DNA from: Thiotrichales bacterium
GTDB taxonomy: Bacteria; Pseudomonadota; Gammaproteobacteria; Thiomicrospirales; Thiomicrospiraceae
Assembly: GCA_027036095.1 (NCBI GenBank)
Contig: JALVTA010000163.1
Span: 1-5,741 of the forward strand
Length of the DNA: 5,741 nt
Reading direction: 5' to 3'
The notes under the pieces were generated by a model that worked only from the letters and a program-made list of their open reading frames with translations, did no database searches and was not told where the DNA came from. Of this stretch, positions 5,529 to 5,741 are shown piece after piece (position 1 is the first letter of the stretch; every line of letters begins with the position of its first letter). Made by a program: the position numbers and the translations under genes.

Positions 5529-5557
5529 TTGACCTTCGGGATGCTGTTGCCTACCGT
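5529..5557 (+). promoter_or_regulatory. Candidate transposase promoter
   Basis: TTGACC (5529-5534, 5 of 6 to the -35 consensus) is followed after 17 bases by TACCGT (5552-5557, 3 of 6 to the -10). Position and direction suit the transposase start at 5596, but the -10 is weak. Confidence 0.35.
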
Positions 5558-5595
5558 TGAGCAGACCTTCCACAGACCCTCAACGGAGCGCAGAC

Positions 5596-5741
5596 ATGTT
5601 CGACAAAGACACCCTCACCCAACTGGGCGGCTGGACAGGCTATCGTGTCAGCGAACTGGACTACCGTCCCGGAGAAGGCAGCATGGGGCGCGGTAAACTC
5701 ATCATCCGCCTTGAACCTGCCAGCAAGGCCATGCGCTGCAG
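5596..5741 (+). CDS. Transposase N-terminus, probably ISL3 family (3' end outside window)
   Basis: The frame opens with ATG at 5596 and stays open for 48 codons to the window edge. GGAG at 5585-5588 lies seven bases upstream. The peptide has LTQLGGWTGYRV near its start and LIIRLEPASKAMRC at its end. This resembles the start of ISL3-family transposases from memory: a GYRV-type strand, then an I-x-L-x-P strand leading into the first Cys of the N-terminal zinc-binding region, which would begin at the last visible codon. ISL3 transposases are usually about 400 or more residues, with a DDE catalytic domain later, none of it visible here. With so little sequence the family call is moderate. That it is a mobile-element gene is also supported by the terminal repeat-like sequence 92 bases upstream. 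Confidence 0.62.
   Translation, partial: MFDKDTLTQLGGWTGYRVSELDYRPGEGSMGRGKLIIRLEPASKAMRC

Larger units (their letters stand above)
5504..5741 (+). mobile_element. Left end of an ISL3-like insertion sequence (truncated by the window)
   Basis: The element is inferred from a transposase-like N-terminus starting at 5596 and from a terminal sequence beginning GGTTCTTCGC at 5504, which resembles the GGnTCTTC-type ends of ISL3-family elements as I remember them. Between the end and the transposase lie about 90 bases with a candidate promoter. Transcription runs away from the chemoreceptor gene. The right end, its inverted repeat and most of the transposase are outside the window, so completeness and activity cannot be judged. 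Confidence 0.6.

Noticed and set aside
5490..5696. A 68-codon + strand frame across the IS left end.
   Set aside because: It crosses the presumed target site and IS boundary, has no RBS, and overlaps the transposase frame starting at 5596, which has a good RBS and family-like sequence.

Overview
The window (about 5.7 kb, GC-rich, tightly packed) looks like the chromosome of a gammaproteobacterium. The evidence is an lgt-thyA-folA cluster in that order, a CnoX/YbbN C-terminus resembling the E. coli protein, and a 277-residue ThyA of the longer bacterial form. I cannot name the genus. Most of the window is ordinary housekeeping sequence. The unusual part is the right edge.

Layout: (1) 1-302, + strand, the last 99 codons of a cnoX/ybbN-like chaperedoxin, closed by a hairpin terminator. 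(2) 315-2462, - strand, a tight operon lgt-thyA-folA. The lgt stop overlaps the thyA ribosome binding site, and thyA and folA overlap by 4 bases. (3) 2463-2560, an AT-rich divergent intergenic region. (4) 2561-3382, + strand, an mscS-type mechanosensitive channel. (5) 3402-3430, a hairpin with T-runs on both sides, shared with the convergent gene that follows. (6) 3455-5443, - strand, a 662-residue methyl-accepting chemotaxis protein with a large helical periplasmic sensor domain. (7) 5504-5741, the left end of an insertion sequence, probably ISL3 family, with the first 48 codons of its transposase running off the window.

How the genes fit together: ThyA makes dTMP and oxidises methylene-tetrahydrofolate to dihydrofolate, which FolA reduces again, so these two coupled genes form one metabolic cycle. 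Lgt is the first enzyme of lipoprotein maturation and shares only the transcript. MscS (osmotic safety valve) and the chemoreceptor are separate transcription units.

The most notable observation is a near-consensus sigma-54 promoter (5479-5496, - strand) just upstream of the chemoreceptor gene, with an insertion sequence abutting its upstream side. Sigma-54 promoters need an upstream activator site, so the insertion has probably pushed that site away from the promoter. A second point is that ThyA has Ala instead of the nearly invariant Pro before its catalytic Cys. I found no CRISPR array, RNA gene, defence system or clearly undescribed gene system.
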